DNA of 64,000 nucleotides, from NCBI GenBank assembly GCA_965248605.1, contig CBDFJV010000007.1, forward strand, positions 310,001-374,000, written 5' to 3'. Under the pieces are notes generated by a model. The model ran no database searches. It was given only the letters and a program-made list of their open reading frames with translations, and was not told the origin of the DNA. Source of the stretch: CAUZJF01 sp965248605. GTDB taxonomy: Bacteria; Chloroflexota; Dehalococcoidia; Lucifugimonadales; CAUZJF01. How positions within the stretch are numbered: position 1 is the first letter of the stretch; each line of letters begins with the position of its first letter. The position numbers and the translations under genes were made by a program. Of this stretch, positions 26,419 to 34,677 are shown in pieces.

Positions 26419-27150
26419 CTATAGATCTTCGATCAACGACGGCAACTGTGCCAGGCTCGAAATCGTCTGGAAGCTCGTTGGCGGACCTCCATCGCGACGG
26501 ACCAGTACACCCGATGCACCTGCTTCAGTTGCCCACATGATTCTATGCTCGGAGTCGTCCACGACTATGGCTTGTTGAGGCGTGGTCGAGCTGTCCTCGA
26601 AAAGCCGCTCGTAGTACTGCGGCCCTCGGAAAGGCAAATCCAGCAGGTCCGGGCCATAGAGCTTGCCAAACAACTCCCGCACCCTCATAGCCTCAAGGTA
26701 GCCCTCGAGGTTCCTTGAGTACTCACCTGAAGCGGTGTGCAAAGTGCATCCATTCCCGTGCAGCTGACGGACGACATCGACTACTTCAGGGAAGGCCGCG
26801 TGGACCCGTCTTGTAACGTAGGCGTTTGCTTCGCGAGCGATAGCGACCGCGTCCTCGCGGCGGGGCAGGCTTACACCAACTCTCTCGCACATCACACGGA
26901 TCCAGTCGAACAGATAGTCGTCGTAGAAAGCAGAGGGAGGTTCTCGATCCCACCGCGGACCGTATTCGTTCAGCACCCCTCCATACGCGGCTCGGTTCGC
27001 GCTAGCCCACTCATCAGGTCTTCCCCCGAGCCGAGTTGGCATGAATTCGCCCAGAAGACGCTGCCACTGGGGCGCTCTTAGGTCGTTGTTGTTCATCACG
27101 CCGCCGTCGTCGAGGAAGATGACTCGGCGGTCCGAATGTGGGCGACTCAC
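26419..27150 (-). CDS. HAD-superfamily hydrolase with altered motif I
   Basis: A 243-residue haloacid-dehalogenase-like protein. Motif I reads VIFLDDGGVM (10-19). The nucleophile Asp14 is present, but the second Asp two residues on is Gly16, so the general acid/base is missing. The C-terminal motif QAIVVDDSEHRIMWATEAGA (motif IV) is intact. A helical cap lies between. Its GTG start overlaps the rsmA stop (GTGA). The fold call is firm; it may act as a beta-phosphoglucomutase-type variant, a binding protein or a slow phosphatase. Confidence 0.8.
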   Translation of the reverse strand: MSRPHSDRRVIFLDDGGVMNNNDLRAPQWQRLLGEFMPTRLGGRPDEWASANRAAYGGVLNEYGPRWDREPPSAFYDDYLFDWIRVMCERVGVSLPRREDAVAIAREANAYVTRRVHAAFPEVVDVVRQLHGNGCTLHTASGEYSRNLEGYLEAMRVRELFGKLYGPDLLDLPFRGPQYYERLFEDSSTTPQQAIVVDDSEHRIMWATEAGASGVLVRRDGGPPTSFQTISSLAQLPSLIEDL

Positions 27151-27977
27151 GTGTCTTGCCTCTCTGCGGTTTGTGACGACGCACCGTACAGCCTACCCCA
27201 CTCGGCCAGACTCAGCGTCTGGGCACGGCGGGTAGAATCGATACCTGATTGGTCCAGCAGCGTCTGGCCCTCGTTCGGCGAAACACTCAGTCCCTGACTC
27301 AAGCTGTTCCGAAGCTGCTTCCTCGGGGCGCTGAACCCCGCCCTGACCAGGTCGAAGAAACGTGGGACCGAGTCAACGTTTAAGGCCGGCCGGTCATACG
27401 TATCGATACGCACGACAGCGGACGTCACCTTGGGCCGGGGCCGGAACGCCGTCGGCGGGACCTCGGTCACGATTCGCGGGCGCCCGAACATCTGAGTGGC
27501 CACCGAGAGCAGCCGCATCTGGCCAGGCTCGGCGGCCATCTCCTGAGCTACCTCGCGCTGCACCATCACGACCAACAGCACGGGTTTGTGCTCGGCCTCG
27601 ATGAAACGCCGGATGATCGGTGTCGCGGCGTAGTACGGCAGGTTGGCGACGAGCTTGTAAGGCGCACCGGCAGGGACCAGGGAGTCGATCTCGATCTCCC
27701 TGGCGTCGGCGTGGACGACGGTGACGTTCGGGCTGTCCGCGTACGTCTCGGAGAGGTTGCTGATCAACTCGCCGTCGACTTCGACGGCGACGAGGCGGCC
27801 GGCTCGCGTTGCCAAAGCACTGGTCAGAAAGCCGCGCCCGGGCCCGATCTCGACCACGACGTCGTCTGACGTGAGGTCGGCCGCGGCCGCGATGCGGTTG
27901 CGCACCCGGCCATCGACGAGAAAGTTCTGCCCCAGCGACTTCTTAGCCCTTGGGGGCACCTTGACAGTAGGGGGCAT
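27147..27977 (-). CDS. rsmA: 16S rRNA (adenine(1518/1519)-N6)-dimethyltransferase
   Basis: KsgA/RsmA dimethylates two adenines in the 3'-terminal hairpin of 16S rRNA during 30S maturation. The 276 residues show KKSLGQNFLVD, VVEIGPGRGFLTSALA (SAM motif I), AVEVDGELISNL and the catalytic VANLPYYAATPII. The C-terminal SAPRKQLRNSL follows. I chose ATG 27977; a TTG nine codons upstream (28004) is possible. It is first in a run that includes HAD, ispE and a membrane protein. It starts about 60 bp beyond the SRP RNA gene. Confidence 0.95.
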   Translation of the reverse strand: MPPTVKVPPRAKKSLGQNFLVDGRVRNRIAAAADLTSDDVVVEIGPGRGFLTSALATRAGRLVAVEVDGELISNLSETYADSPNVTVVHADAREIEIDSLVPAGAPYKLVANLPYYAATPIIRRFIEAEHKPVLLVVMVQREVAQEMAAEPGQMRLLSVATQMFGRPRIVTEVPPTAFRPRPKVTSAVVRIDTYDRPALNVDSVPRFFDLVRAGFSAPRKQLRNSLSQGLSVSPNEGQTLLDQSGIDSTRRAQTLSLAEWGRLYGASSQTAERQDT

Positions 27978-28039
27978 GTGCTTAGAGTAAGCGAGTAGCG
28001 ACAACGGTGGGCGTCGCTAACTCGGCGTCATGGCAGGAA

Positions 28040-28313
28040 CAGGCCGTGCACCTCCATTTCGAGCTGCCGCGAAGGCTTATACGATGGAGGCGGCTCAAGC
28101 CAGGCAAGCCCACGGCACCCGGAAATCTCCGCTTACCGCTGCTTCCTTCCGGACCTGACGGGATTCACAGGGTTTCCGCCGCGTGGGACCCAGCTCTCAA
28201 CACCACCAGCCACCGCCAGAGGCCACCGGCAGCAGACCTCCAGGAGGAGTTCAGCCTCGCTAGAGCGGATTGCGAGTACAGGGCACCGCTATCTCCCCGC
28301 TTAGCACGGCCTG
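28040..28313 (-). ncRNA. ffs: Signal recognition particle RNA, long (Alu + S domain) form
   Basis: The 274-nt RNA forms the scaffold of the SRP with Ffh. It reads GCCGTGCTAAGCGGGGAG at the 5' end and GCGGTGCCCTGTACTCGCAA, the Alu-domain loops. The invariant S-domain helix 8 is present: GTCAGGTCCGGAAGGAAGCA at about 28165-28139. GTGCCGTGGGCTTGCCTGG follows. The extreme 5' (CAGGCCGTGC) and 3' (GCACGGCCTG) ends are perfectly complementary, defining both ends. The layout matches the Bacillus subtilis scRNA form rather than the short E. coli 4.5S RNA. It lies between lepA and rsmA on their strand and has its own promoter. Confidence 0.96.
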
Positions 28314-28318
28314 AAGTC

Positions 28319-28347
28319 AGGGTACAGGGTACGGGGTAGAGGGTCAA
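28319..28347 (-). promoter_or_regulatory. Promoter of the SRP RNA gene
   Basis: On the minus strand, TTGACC (28347-28342), a 17-bp spacer and TACCCT (28324-28319) are placed so that transcription would begin at or next to 28313, exactly the RNA 5' end deduced from terminal pairing. The surrounding GGGTA/GGGTT-rich stretch (28320-28380) is low complexity. Confidence 0.6.
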
Positions 28348-28391
28348 GGAATGGGGTTAGGGATTGGGGTTTAGGGGACGGAACGGGCGAG

Positions 28392-30275
28392 CTAGCGCTC
28401 TACCTTGAGGATGCTGAGGAAGGCCTCCTGCGGGATCTCCACACGGCCGACCTTTTTCATACGTTTCTTGCCCTCGGCCTGCTTCTCGAGCAGCTTGCGC
28501 TTCCGGGTGACGTCTCCGCCGTAACACTTTGCCAGCACGTTCTTGCGGAGGGCTTTCACGGTCTCCCGCGATACGACCCGCCCGCCGATCGCGGCCTGAA
28601 TGGGCACCTCGAACAGCTGTCTGGGTATCAGCGCACGTAGACGGGTTACCAGCTCTTTTCCTTTGATATGGGCGCCGTCCCTATGGATAATGACGGACAG
28701 CGCATCGACCGGCTCCTCTGCAACCAGGATGTCCAGCTTGACAAGCTTTCCGGGCCGGTAGTCCGCGACAGAATAGTCCATCGAGGCGTAACCCTGAGTG
28801 CGGGACTTAAGTTGGTCGTAGAAGTCGACCAGCATTTCGGACAAGGGCATGGCGAACTCAAGCATCACTCTCGTGCGCGACGGCCCATCGCCGACCGGCT
28901 GAGTGCCACTGGCGTGGTCCTTCGGCGTCGCTCCGTCGACGCCGTTGGTCCCGTCGCCGTACTGGATGTACTCCATTCGCTTGAACTCGCCGCGCCGGCC
29001 TGTGACCAGGTCTATTACCGTGCCGATAAAGCTGGCGGGCACGAGGACCGTGAGGTCGACCCACGGCTCCTGTATCTCGTTGATGAGCTGGGCCTCGGGC
29101 AGCTTCGACGGGTTATCGACGTCCTTGACCTCGCCGCTCGTTGTGACGACGCGGTACGCCACGCTTGGGGATGTCGCCAGGAGGTTGATTTCGAACTCTC
29201 GCTCTAGCCGCTCCTGGACCACGTCCATGTGCAGCAGGCCTAGGAACCCCGCGCGGAAGCCCGAGCCCAGCGCCAGAGAGGTCTCCGGCTGGTAAGTCAG
29301 TGCCGCGTCGTTCAACTGGAGCTTTTCGAGGGACTCGCGCAAGTCGAGGTAGTCCTCGCCGTCAGCCGGGTAAAGGCCCGCGAAGACCATGGGCTTGAGG
29401 GGCACGTAGGTGTCCAGGGGGACCGACGCCGAGTCCTCAGCCAGAGTGATCGTAGAGCCTACCGGGGCGTCTCCGACGGTCTTCAGCCCGGTGGCGATGT
29501 AGCCGACCTCGCCGGCCGCCAGGCCGTCTACGCGAGTTGGTTGCGGTCGAAAGCACCCCACCTCGAGGGCGTCGCTCTCCTTGCGCGTGGACATGACTCG
29601 GACGCGACTATTCTTGGGGACTGCGCCCTCGAATACCCTGACGTAGGCGACGACACCTTTATACGGATCGTACTTCGAGTCGAAGACCAGGGCCCGTAGC
29701 GGCCCGACTCCGTTCCCCGAGGGAGGCGGTATCCGCTCGACGACGGCTTCCAGTATGTCCTCGACGCCGTCACCATCCTTGGCGGACGCGAAGATGATCT
29801 CGTCGTCCCGGAACCCGAAGGCTTTCTCGACCTCCTGAGCGACTCGCTCAGGTTCGGCGACGTCTAGGTCGATCTTGTTGATGACCGGGATGATCTCCAG
29901 GTCGTGCTCCATCGCCAGGTAGACGTTCGCAAGAGTCTGGGCCTGGATGCCCTGGCTGGCGTCCACGACCAGCAGCGCGCCTTCGCACGCCGCCAGGCTT
30001 CGTGAGACCTCGTAGGAGAAGTCGACGTGACCAGGCGTGTCGATCAGGTTGAGCTGGTACTTCTCGCCCGAACGGCTGGTGTAGTCGAGGCGGACGGCCT
30101 GTGCCTTGATGGTGATGCCCCGCTCGCGCTCGAGGTCCATCGAATCGAGCCGCTGCTCGACCTTCTCGCGAGGGTCGACGGCGCCCGTGACGTCTAGGAC
30201 GCGGTCGGCGAGAGTGGACTTGCCGTGGTCGATGTGAGCGATAATGCAGAAGTTTCGGATGAACCTTGCGTCCAT
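28392..30275 (-). CDS. lepA: Elongation factor 4 (ribosomal back-translocase)
   Basis: A 627-residue translational GTPase. G1 is AHIDHGKSTLADR, G2 lies within RERGITIKAQ, G3 is DTPGHVDFSYEV and G4 is NKIDL. Domain IV/V blocks typical of LepA follow (GFLGLLHMDVVQERLEREF; Lys-rich GKELVTRLRALIPRQLFEVPIQAAIGG). The characteristic C-terminal domain is present with KKMKKVGRVEIPQEAFLSIL-like text. It is a full-length, well-conserved housekeeping gene. It is divergent from the OsmC gene. Confidence 0.97.
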   Translation of the reverse strand: MDARFIRNFCIIAHIDHGKSTLADRVLDVTGAVDPREKVEQRLDSMDLERERGITIKAQAVRLDYTSRSGEKYQLNLIDTPGHVDFSYEVSRSLAACEGALLVVDASQGIQAQTLANVYLAMEHDLEIIPVINKIDLDVAEPERVAQEVEKAFGFRDDEIIFASAKDGDGVEDILEAVVERIPPPSGNGVGPLRALVFDSKYDPYKGVVAYVRVFEGAVPKNSRVRVMSTRKESDALEVGCFRPQPTRVDGLAAGEVGYIATGLKTVGDAPVGSTITLAEDSASVPLDTYVPLKPMVFAGLYPADGEDYLDLRESLEKLQLNDAALTYQPETSLALGSGFRAGFLGLLHMDVVQERLEREFEINLLATSPSVAYRVVTTSGEVKDVDNPSKLPEAQLINEIQEPWVDLTVLVPASFIGTVIDLVTGRRGEFKRMEYIQYGDGTNGVDGATPKDHASGTQPVGDGPSRTRVMLEFAMPLSEMLVDFYDQLKSRTQGYASMDYSVADYRPGKLVKLDILVAEEPVDALSVIIHRDGAHIKGKELVTRLRALIPRQLFEVPIQAAIGGRVVSRETVKALRKNVLAKCYGGDVTRKRKLLEKQAEGKKRMKKVGRVEIPQEAFLSILKVER

Positions 30276-30400
30276 GCATTCGATGGTAGCACAGGCCCTA
30301 TCCGGCGCATAGGCGAGTCGCAGCCATCGGACGGGCCGAATTGGTCGGCCTCTGTGATAACATTCGCAGCCTGAAAACTACCCGAAGGGAGTATTTGACT

Positions 30401-30844
30401 ATGCCAGCAGCCATGCGACGAGCGGAAGCAACGTGGACAGGCGACCTTATGAGCGGGAGCGGGGTCGTTAGCGCCAAAAGCAGCGGGGTGTTTACTGACC
30501 TGCCCGTAAGCTGGGCCGCACGAACTGAGCGGTCGGACGGAAAGACGAGCCCGGAGGAGCTGGTTGCAGCGGCCCACGCCGCTTGCTACTGCATGGCGCT
30601 GTCCAGCGGGCTGGCCAAGGCCGGCACGCCCTCCGAGAAGCTGGAGGTCAGCGCGACCGTGACCTTCGAGCAGGTCGAAGGTGGATGGAAGGTCGCGTCC
30701 AGCGCCCTGACCGTCACCGGCACGGTACCCGGCGTCGACGACGCCGCGTTCCAGAAGGCAGCCGAGGCCGCCAAAGACGGCTGCCCGATCTCCGGCGCCC
30801 TCAAAGGCAACGTCGCCCTTAGCGTCGAGGCTACGCTGGCGTAG
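30401..30844 (+). CDS. OsmC-like peroxiredoxin
   Basis: A 147-residue OsmC/Ohr-family protein that reduces organic peroxides with two cysteines. The peroxidatic Cys lies in AAHAACYCMALSSGL and the second in KDGCPISGALKG. TSPEELVAAAHA is the family block. ATG 30401 follows an AGGGAG ribosome-binding site. The divergent neighbour is lepA; downstream and convergent is the adenine methylase gene. Within the family it is nearer OsmC/YhfA-type than Ohr; inducers are unknown. Confidence 0.9.
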   Translation: MPAAMRRAEATWTGDLMSGSGVVSAKSSGVFTDLPVSWAARTERSDGKTSPEELVAAAHAACYCMALSSGLAKAGTPSEKLEVSATVTFEQVEGGWKVASSALTVTGTVPGVDDAAFQKAAEAAKDGCPISGALKGNVALSVEATLA

Positions 30845-30857
30845 TCGCCCACCGCGA

Positions 30858-31709
30858 TCAAACAGAGACTGCGTGGTACATCGGGTAGTTGGAAATAGCC
30901 AGCTCCTCGACTGCGCTTCTTCCGTTAGGATTGCTATTCACGTAGCGATTGGCTTTCAGTTTGACGCGAAAGTACCCGGAGTACAGATCGTCGATTGCTT
31001 TGACCGACGAGTTCGTGAGCAGAACCCTGCAGCCCCGGGAGTCGAGTCGTCTAAAGACCTTCTGCAACCTCTCGTGATCCTGCTCGACAAAACGGGGAAT
31101 AGTGTACTTGGCGAAGTTAGCCGTCGGGCTAGTAGGGTAATACGGCGGGTCCAGGTAGACGAAGTCACCGCTGGATGCACCGGATACGGTCTCTTCGAAG
31201 TCGCTGCCTACGATTGTGGTGCCTCGTAGGGCTGCCGCCGCGCCTTCCAGTGTTTCCTTCGCATAGATAGGCGCGGTACTTCTCCCAAAGGGAACGTTGA
31301 ATTGTCCCTTTTCGTTTACTCTGTACACGCTGTTGTACGAAGTCTTGTTGAGGTAGATAAAGCGAACCGCTCTGTCTATCTGGGATAAACTGGTAGGAGA
31401 CAGACCGCGTAGCTTGTTATAGGTTTCACGACTGCGACGGAGCGCTTTTAGCTCTTCAATCACTTCATCGGCCCGATCTCGTACCATTATGTAGCAGTTG
31501 ATTAGTTCCTCGTTCGAGTCGCCGAGAACCGCCTCCGACGGCAGTAAAGCGAAAAACAGGCTGGCGCCACCAAGAAACGGCTCGTAGTAGTTGACGAAAT
31601 GCTCGGGCACAAGGGGTAGTAAGCGCGAAACAACCTTGGACTTCCCTCCCACCCAGTTCAAGAATACGAAGTTTGACTTCGATGCCTTATTTCCCGCCTC
31701 TTTCCTCAT
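30858..31709 (-). CDS. dam: DNA adenine methylase (D12 class, Dam/DpnM type)
   Basis: A 283-residue N6-adenine DNA methyltransferase. Motifs in order are VGGKSKVV (N-terminal GGK), YYEPFLGGASLFFAL (SAM-binding FxGxG), LGDSNEELINCY, ANFAKYT (target-recognition loop as in GATC enzymes) and VYLDPPYYP, the catalytic DPPY. The complete set suggests an active enzyme; GATC specificity is inferred. Its ATG overlaps the stop of the upstream DGQHR gene (ATGA), so the two form a coupled pair. No restriction endonuclease gene is visible. Local GC is lower than in the flanks, consistent with acquisition. Confidence 0.9.
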   Translation of the reverse strand: MRKEAGNKASKSNFVFLNWVGGKSKVVSRLLPLVPEHFVNYYEPFLGGASLFFALLPSEAVLGDSNEELINCYIMVRDRADEVIEELKALRRSRETYNKLRGLSPTSLSQIDRAVRFIYLNKTSYNSVYRVNEKGQFNVPFGRSTAPIYAKETLEGAAAALRGTTIVGSDFEETVSGASSGDFVYLDPPYYPTSPTANFAKYTIPRFVEQDHERLQKVFRRLDSRGCRVLLTNSSVKAIDDLYSGYFRVKLKANRYVNSNPNGRSAVEELAISNYPMYHAVSV

Positions 31710-32280
31710 ACGCCGCGACGCTGTCTCAACCGCGGGTCCAGCCCGAGTTCTTCTAGTATCTCGCGCCCAAGAGCGCGAAACCGAGAATCCCCCCGGTAGT
31801 TTTCAGATATTTCTCCGCGACGTTCCCAACGCACCGCGTCGAAGAACGGACTAGCCGAACCTAGAAACGAGCCAATCGTGTTTGAGTCAGAGGTACGTAG
31901 GTCTGGCACCTGCCGATAGACTTCATAGGAGACAAAATTGAAGCAATAGGTACCGGTGGACCGCTGTACGACGTAGTCGACGGGACGAACGAACGGGGAT
32001 GGCATGCGCTGTTGAATAGCCTGCCAGAAACGACTTAGGAATTCGACTAGTTCTCCCTGTCGGAAGTCCAGGCCGTCTCTGTTCTTGTAGTATGGCCTCA
32101 AAGAATGGGCCATCGTGTTCAGGGTAGCCGTCTTATCTACAGGATCTTCGCCTGGCATCTTGAGTTCAGCGGGATAGCGGATTCGGCGAGTCCAAACCGT
32201 GTTTGGCTGCTCGTCTAACCGTATCGCCGTGGCCGTCGCCGGCAGTAGCCACTCGTCACCAGACTTGGTCAGTGCCTTAG
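31706..32280 (-). pseudogene. DGQHR (DndB-like) protein, C-terminal part, split by IS1380 element
   Basis: This piece holds the last 189 codons of a DGQHR-domain protein (from ALTKSGDEWLLPATATA to RLRQRRGV), cut off by the IS insertion. Removing the IS and one CTTAG copy joins codon 219 of the N-terminal part directly in frame: AENDATVAK|ALTKSGDEW. The restored protein has 408 residues. The present open frame starts inside the IS and gives the fragment an IS-encoded leader, so it is unlikely to be functional. The stop overlaps the Dam start. See 33985-34641 for the other half. Confidence 0.85.
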
Positions 32281-33984
32281 CCCGAATCCACCGAAGGACG
32301 TCCTTGGGGACAGCCCTTGAAGAAGCCAGCGGGTGCTCCTCTGAATCTGGGATAATGATTTTGGAACAGAAACCCGCCCGGAAACAAGGAGCACCCAATA
32401 GATGCTGCCACAGAACAAACCCGACCGTATCCGCATCGTCTTTGACGACCATCGCCTGGTGGCCAATGCCGGCCTGCTCCTGCCGGCCACCCTAGCCCGG
32501 CACCTGGGCCTGCGGGAACTCGTCGACCATCACCTTGACCTCGGCGGAGCGCCGGGACGGGCGAACACTGGGGACAAGATGCTGACGCTGGTCGCTTCCG
32601 CGCTGGCAGGCGGCGACTGCATCGACGACGCCGATGCGCTGCGCGCTGGTGGGACGGTCGGTGTTCTAGGCTGCGTGGTCAAGGCGCCATCCACCCTGGG
32701 GACCTTCCTGCGCAGCTTCCGGTGGGGGCATGTCCGTCAACTCGACCGCGTGAGCCGCCAGTTGTTGGCCCGGGCCTGGGCCGCTGGGGCCGGACCCGGC
32801 GACTCGCCCCTGACCATCGACCTGGACTCGACCATCTGCGAGACCTATGGACTGGCCAAGGAGGGAGCGCGCCACCACGGCTATACCGGCGCCCGCGGCT
32901 ATCACCCGCTGCTGGCCATTGCCGCCGGCACCGGCGAGGTGCTGATGTCCCGGCTGCGCGAGGGCCGGGCCAACACCGCCCGTGGCGCCGCCCACTTCCT
33001 GCGTGAGACGGTGGGGCGGGTGCGCTACGGCGGGGCCAGGGGACAACTCACGGTGCGGGCCGACAGCGGCTTCTACGCCCACACTGTCGTTGCCGCCTGC
33101 CGGGAAATGGATGTCCGCTTCTCTATCACCATCCGCCAGCGCGTCAGCCTGCGGGACCTGATCGAGGCGATACCACAGGAGGACTGGACTCCCATTCCCT
33201 ACTGGACGGACGGCGCCGCCGATGTCGCCGAGACGACTTACACCCCGTTCCAGACCAAGCCGGACGCCGCGCCGGTGCGGCTCATTGTCCGGCGGGTGAA
33301 GCCGACGCCCGGTTCCCAGCTCGCCCTCTTCGCCAGATACAGCTATCACGCCTTCATCACCGACCGCGATGGGGAGACGCTGGAACTGGAGGCCGATCAT
33401 CGCCGCCACGCCGAGGTCGAGAACGCCATACGCGACCTCAAGTACGGCGTCGGGCTGAACCACATGCCGTCGGCGCGCTTCGCCGCCAACGGCGCCTGGC
33501 TGGCGGTCCAGGTGATGGCGCATAACCTGGCCCGCTGGACGGCGCGGATTGGTCTGGGCGAGCGGACCGTGATCACCAAGACCCTCAGGCGGCGGGTCTT
33601 CGCTCTGGTGGGACGGATCACCCGCTCGGCGCGCCGCCTCACTTTGCATCTCCCCCGGCGCTGGCCTTGGGAAACCCAGTTCAGTCGCGCCTTGGCCCGG
33701 CTGCAAGCCATTCCGTTCCCGGCCTGACAGCCAGCCTGCAACTGACCCAACGTCCCCGCAATCTCGCGCCACCCCGGTCGCGAGAGTCCCCTGCTGCGTA
33801 TCCTCTCGCCTTCCCGCGCATCGCAACTCCCGCATAGGGCCTTAGGGGCCCTGTGCGGCGACTGAAGACCGGCCGCCGGCCTCCCATCTACCCCAAGACC
33901 CCAGGCCATCCCCCCTGTAGCTCCCTCACCCACCCCCTTCCGCTGCCCTCACGCCGTCCATCGGTGTCCTTCGGTGGATTCGGG
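32281..33984 (+). mobile_element. IS1380-family insertion sequence, 1704 bp
   Basis: The ends carry a 19-bp perfect inverted repeat (CCCGAATCCACCGAAGGAC at 32281 and its complement ending at 33984). They are flanked by a CTTAG duplication. One transposase gene (32402-33727) fills most of the element. GC content is clearly higher than in the interrupted gene. An internal short inverted repeat GGGTGCTCCT/AGGAGCACCC (32331-32398) lies just before the transposase start and may regulate it. The element lies opposite in direction to the gene it interrupts. Confidence 0.92.
32402..33727 (+). CDS. IS1380-family DDE transposase
   Basis: A 441-residue transposase. The DDE triad appears in LTIDLDSTICETYG (first Asp), LTVRADSGFY (second Asp) and HAEVENAIRDLKYGVGLNH (Glu). 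The YSYHAFITDRDG stretch before the Glu is typical of IS1380. It is full length with an ATG start and an intact frame, so probably active. A 389-residue antisense frame across it is a coding shadow. Confidence 0.93.
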   Translation: MLPQNKPDRIRIVFDDHRLVANAGLLLPATLARHLGLRELVDHHLDLGGAPGRANTGDKMLTLVASALAGGDCIDDADALRAGGTVGVLGCVVKAPSTLGTFLRSFRWGHVRQLDRVSRQLLARAWAAGAGPGDSPLTIDLDSTICETYGLAKEGARHHGYTGARGYHPLLAIAAGTGEVLMSRLREGRANTARGAAHFLRETVGRVRYGGARGQLTVRADSGFYAHTVVAACREMDVRFSITIRQRVSLRDLIEAIPQEDWTPIPYWTDGAADVAETTYTPFQTKPDAAPVRLIVRRVKPTPGSQLALFARYSYHAFITDRDGETLELEADHRRHAEVENAIRDLKYGVGLNHMPSARFAANGAWLAVQVMAHNLARWTARIGLGERTVITKTLRRRVFALVGRITRSARRLTLHLPRRWPWETQFSRALARLQAIPFPA

Positions 33985-34641
33985 CTTAGCTACAGTCGCA
34001 TCGTTCTCAGCTGCTGTGCCAAGCAGGGCAAAGGCCAAGTTCGTCGAGATCCGCCTTTGCCGGTTATTTATCAAATGAAACTGTCTTAGCTCTTCGATTT
34101 TTGTAATGCCGGCGAGGACGACCACCGGTAGCTGCATCGCACCGACTACTTCGCTCGGATCCTCCCTGAGCATTCTGTCGATAGCAATCAGCCTATGTTG
34201 GCCATCTATCACATAGAACCGCGTCCCAGGTTTGATGACTAAATAGCCGATTGGTCCGTCGCCTTCGAAGTACAGTTGGTGAGCTTCCAGATCTCTGCCG
34301 GCCAGGACGACCGCGGTTGGCAGGAGCTCGTCTCGGTAAGTTGATAAGAAATACTGAAGGTCACGGATGTGGTCATCGTAGAGTACCCGCTGATATCCTT
34401 GGATCGAAAGATCCCACCCTTTCTCTGGGTACCATTGGTCAACGATCATAAGGTCCGTAATGTCTGAGGCCGGAAGTGCACCGACATAGATCGCGGTTGG
34501 GCCTTGTTCAAACCGTACCGCCGGCATCAGTACGTTATTTGGGTTTTGGTCAGGCTTCATTCGATACAGACCGATCTGGTACTCTCTATCACACTGCCCA
34601 TTATAGACTTTCGTAATTCTGCCGTCACGAACAAGACGCAC
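33985..34641 (-). pseudogene. DGQHR (DndB-like) domain protein, N-terminal part, split by IS1380 element
   Basis: Codons 1-219 of the interrupted gene are here. The family motif RFYVIDGQHRLIAI lies at about 141-154 (DGQHR at 146-150), followed by INNRQRRISTNLAFALL. DGQHR proteins share the ParB/sulfiredoxin-like fold and include DndB of DNA phosphorothioation and relatives in deazaguanine DNA-modification clusters. Pairing with an adenine methylase suggests a DNA-modification or defence role (inference). The start is GTG 34641 with no strong ribosome-binding site. Base composition is lower in GC than in the neighbours. A zinc alcohol dehydrogenase gene diverges 36 bp away. Confidence 0.85.
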
Positions 34642-34677
34642 TTTCTATTGTTGTGTGGTTAGCGAAGGGCTCAGAGC

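Larger units (their letters stand above)
32276..33989. repeat. Target-site duplication CTTAG flanking the IS1380-family element
   Basis: CTTAG lies at 32276-32280 immediately left of the element and at 33985-33989 immediately right. It is a direct 5-bp duplication, marking a recent, unrearranged insertion. Confidence 0.85.

Noticed and set aside
28320..28390. GGGTTAGGG/GGGTA-rich stretch as a telomere-like or regulatory repeat
   Set aside because: The units are irregular and few; part of it is the SRP RNA promoter, the rest low-complexity intergenic DNA.
32666..33835. 389-codon minus-strand frame
   Set aside because: It lies wholly antisense to the IS1380 transposase with its DDE motifs and is rich in Gly, Arg and Pro, as expected for a shadow.
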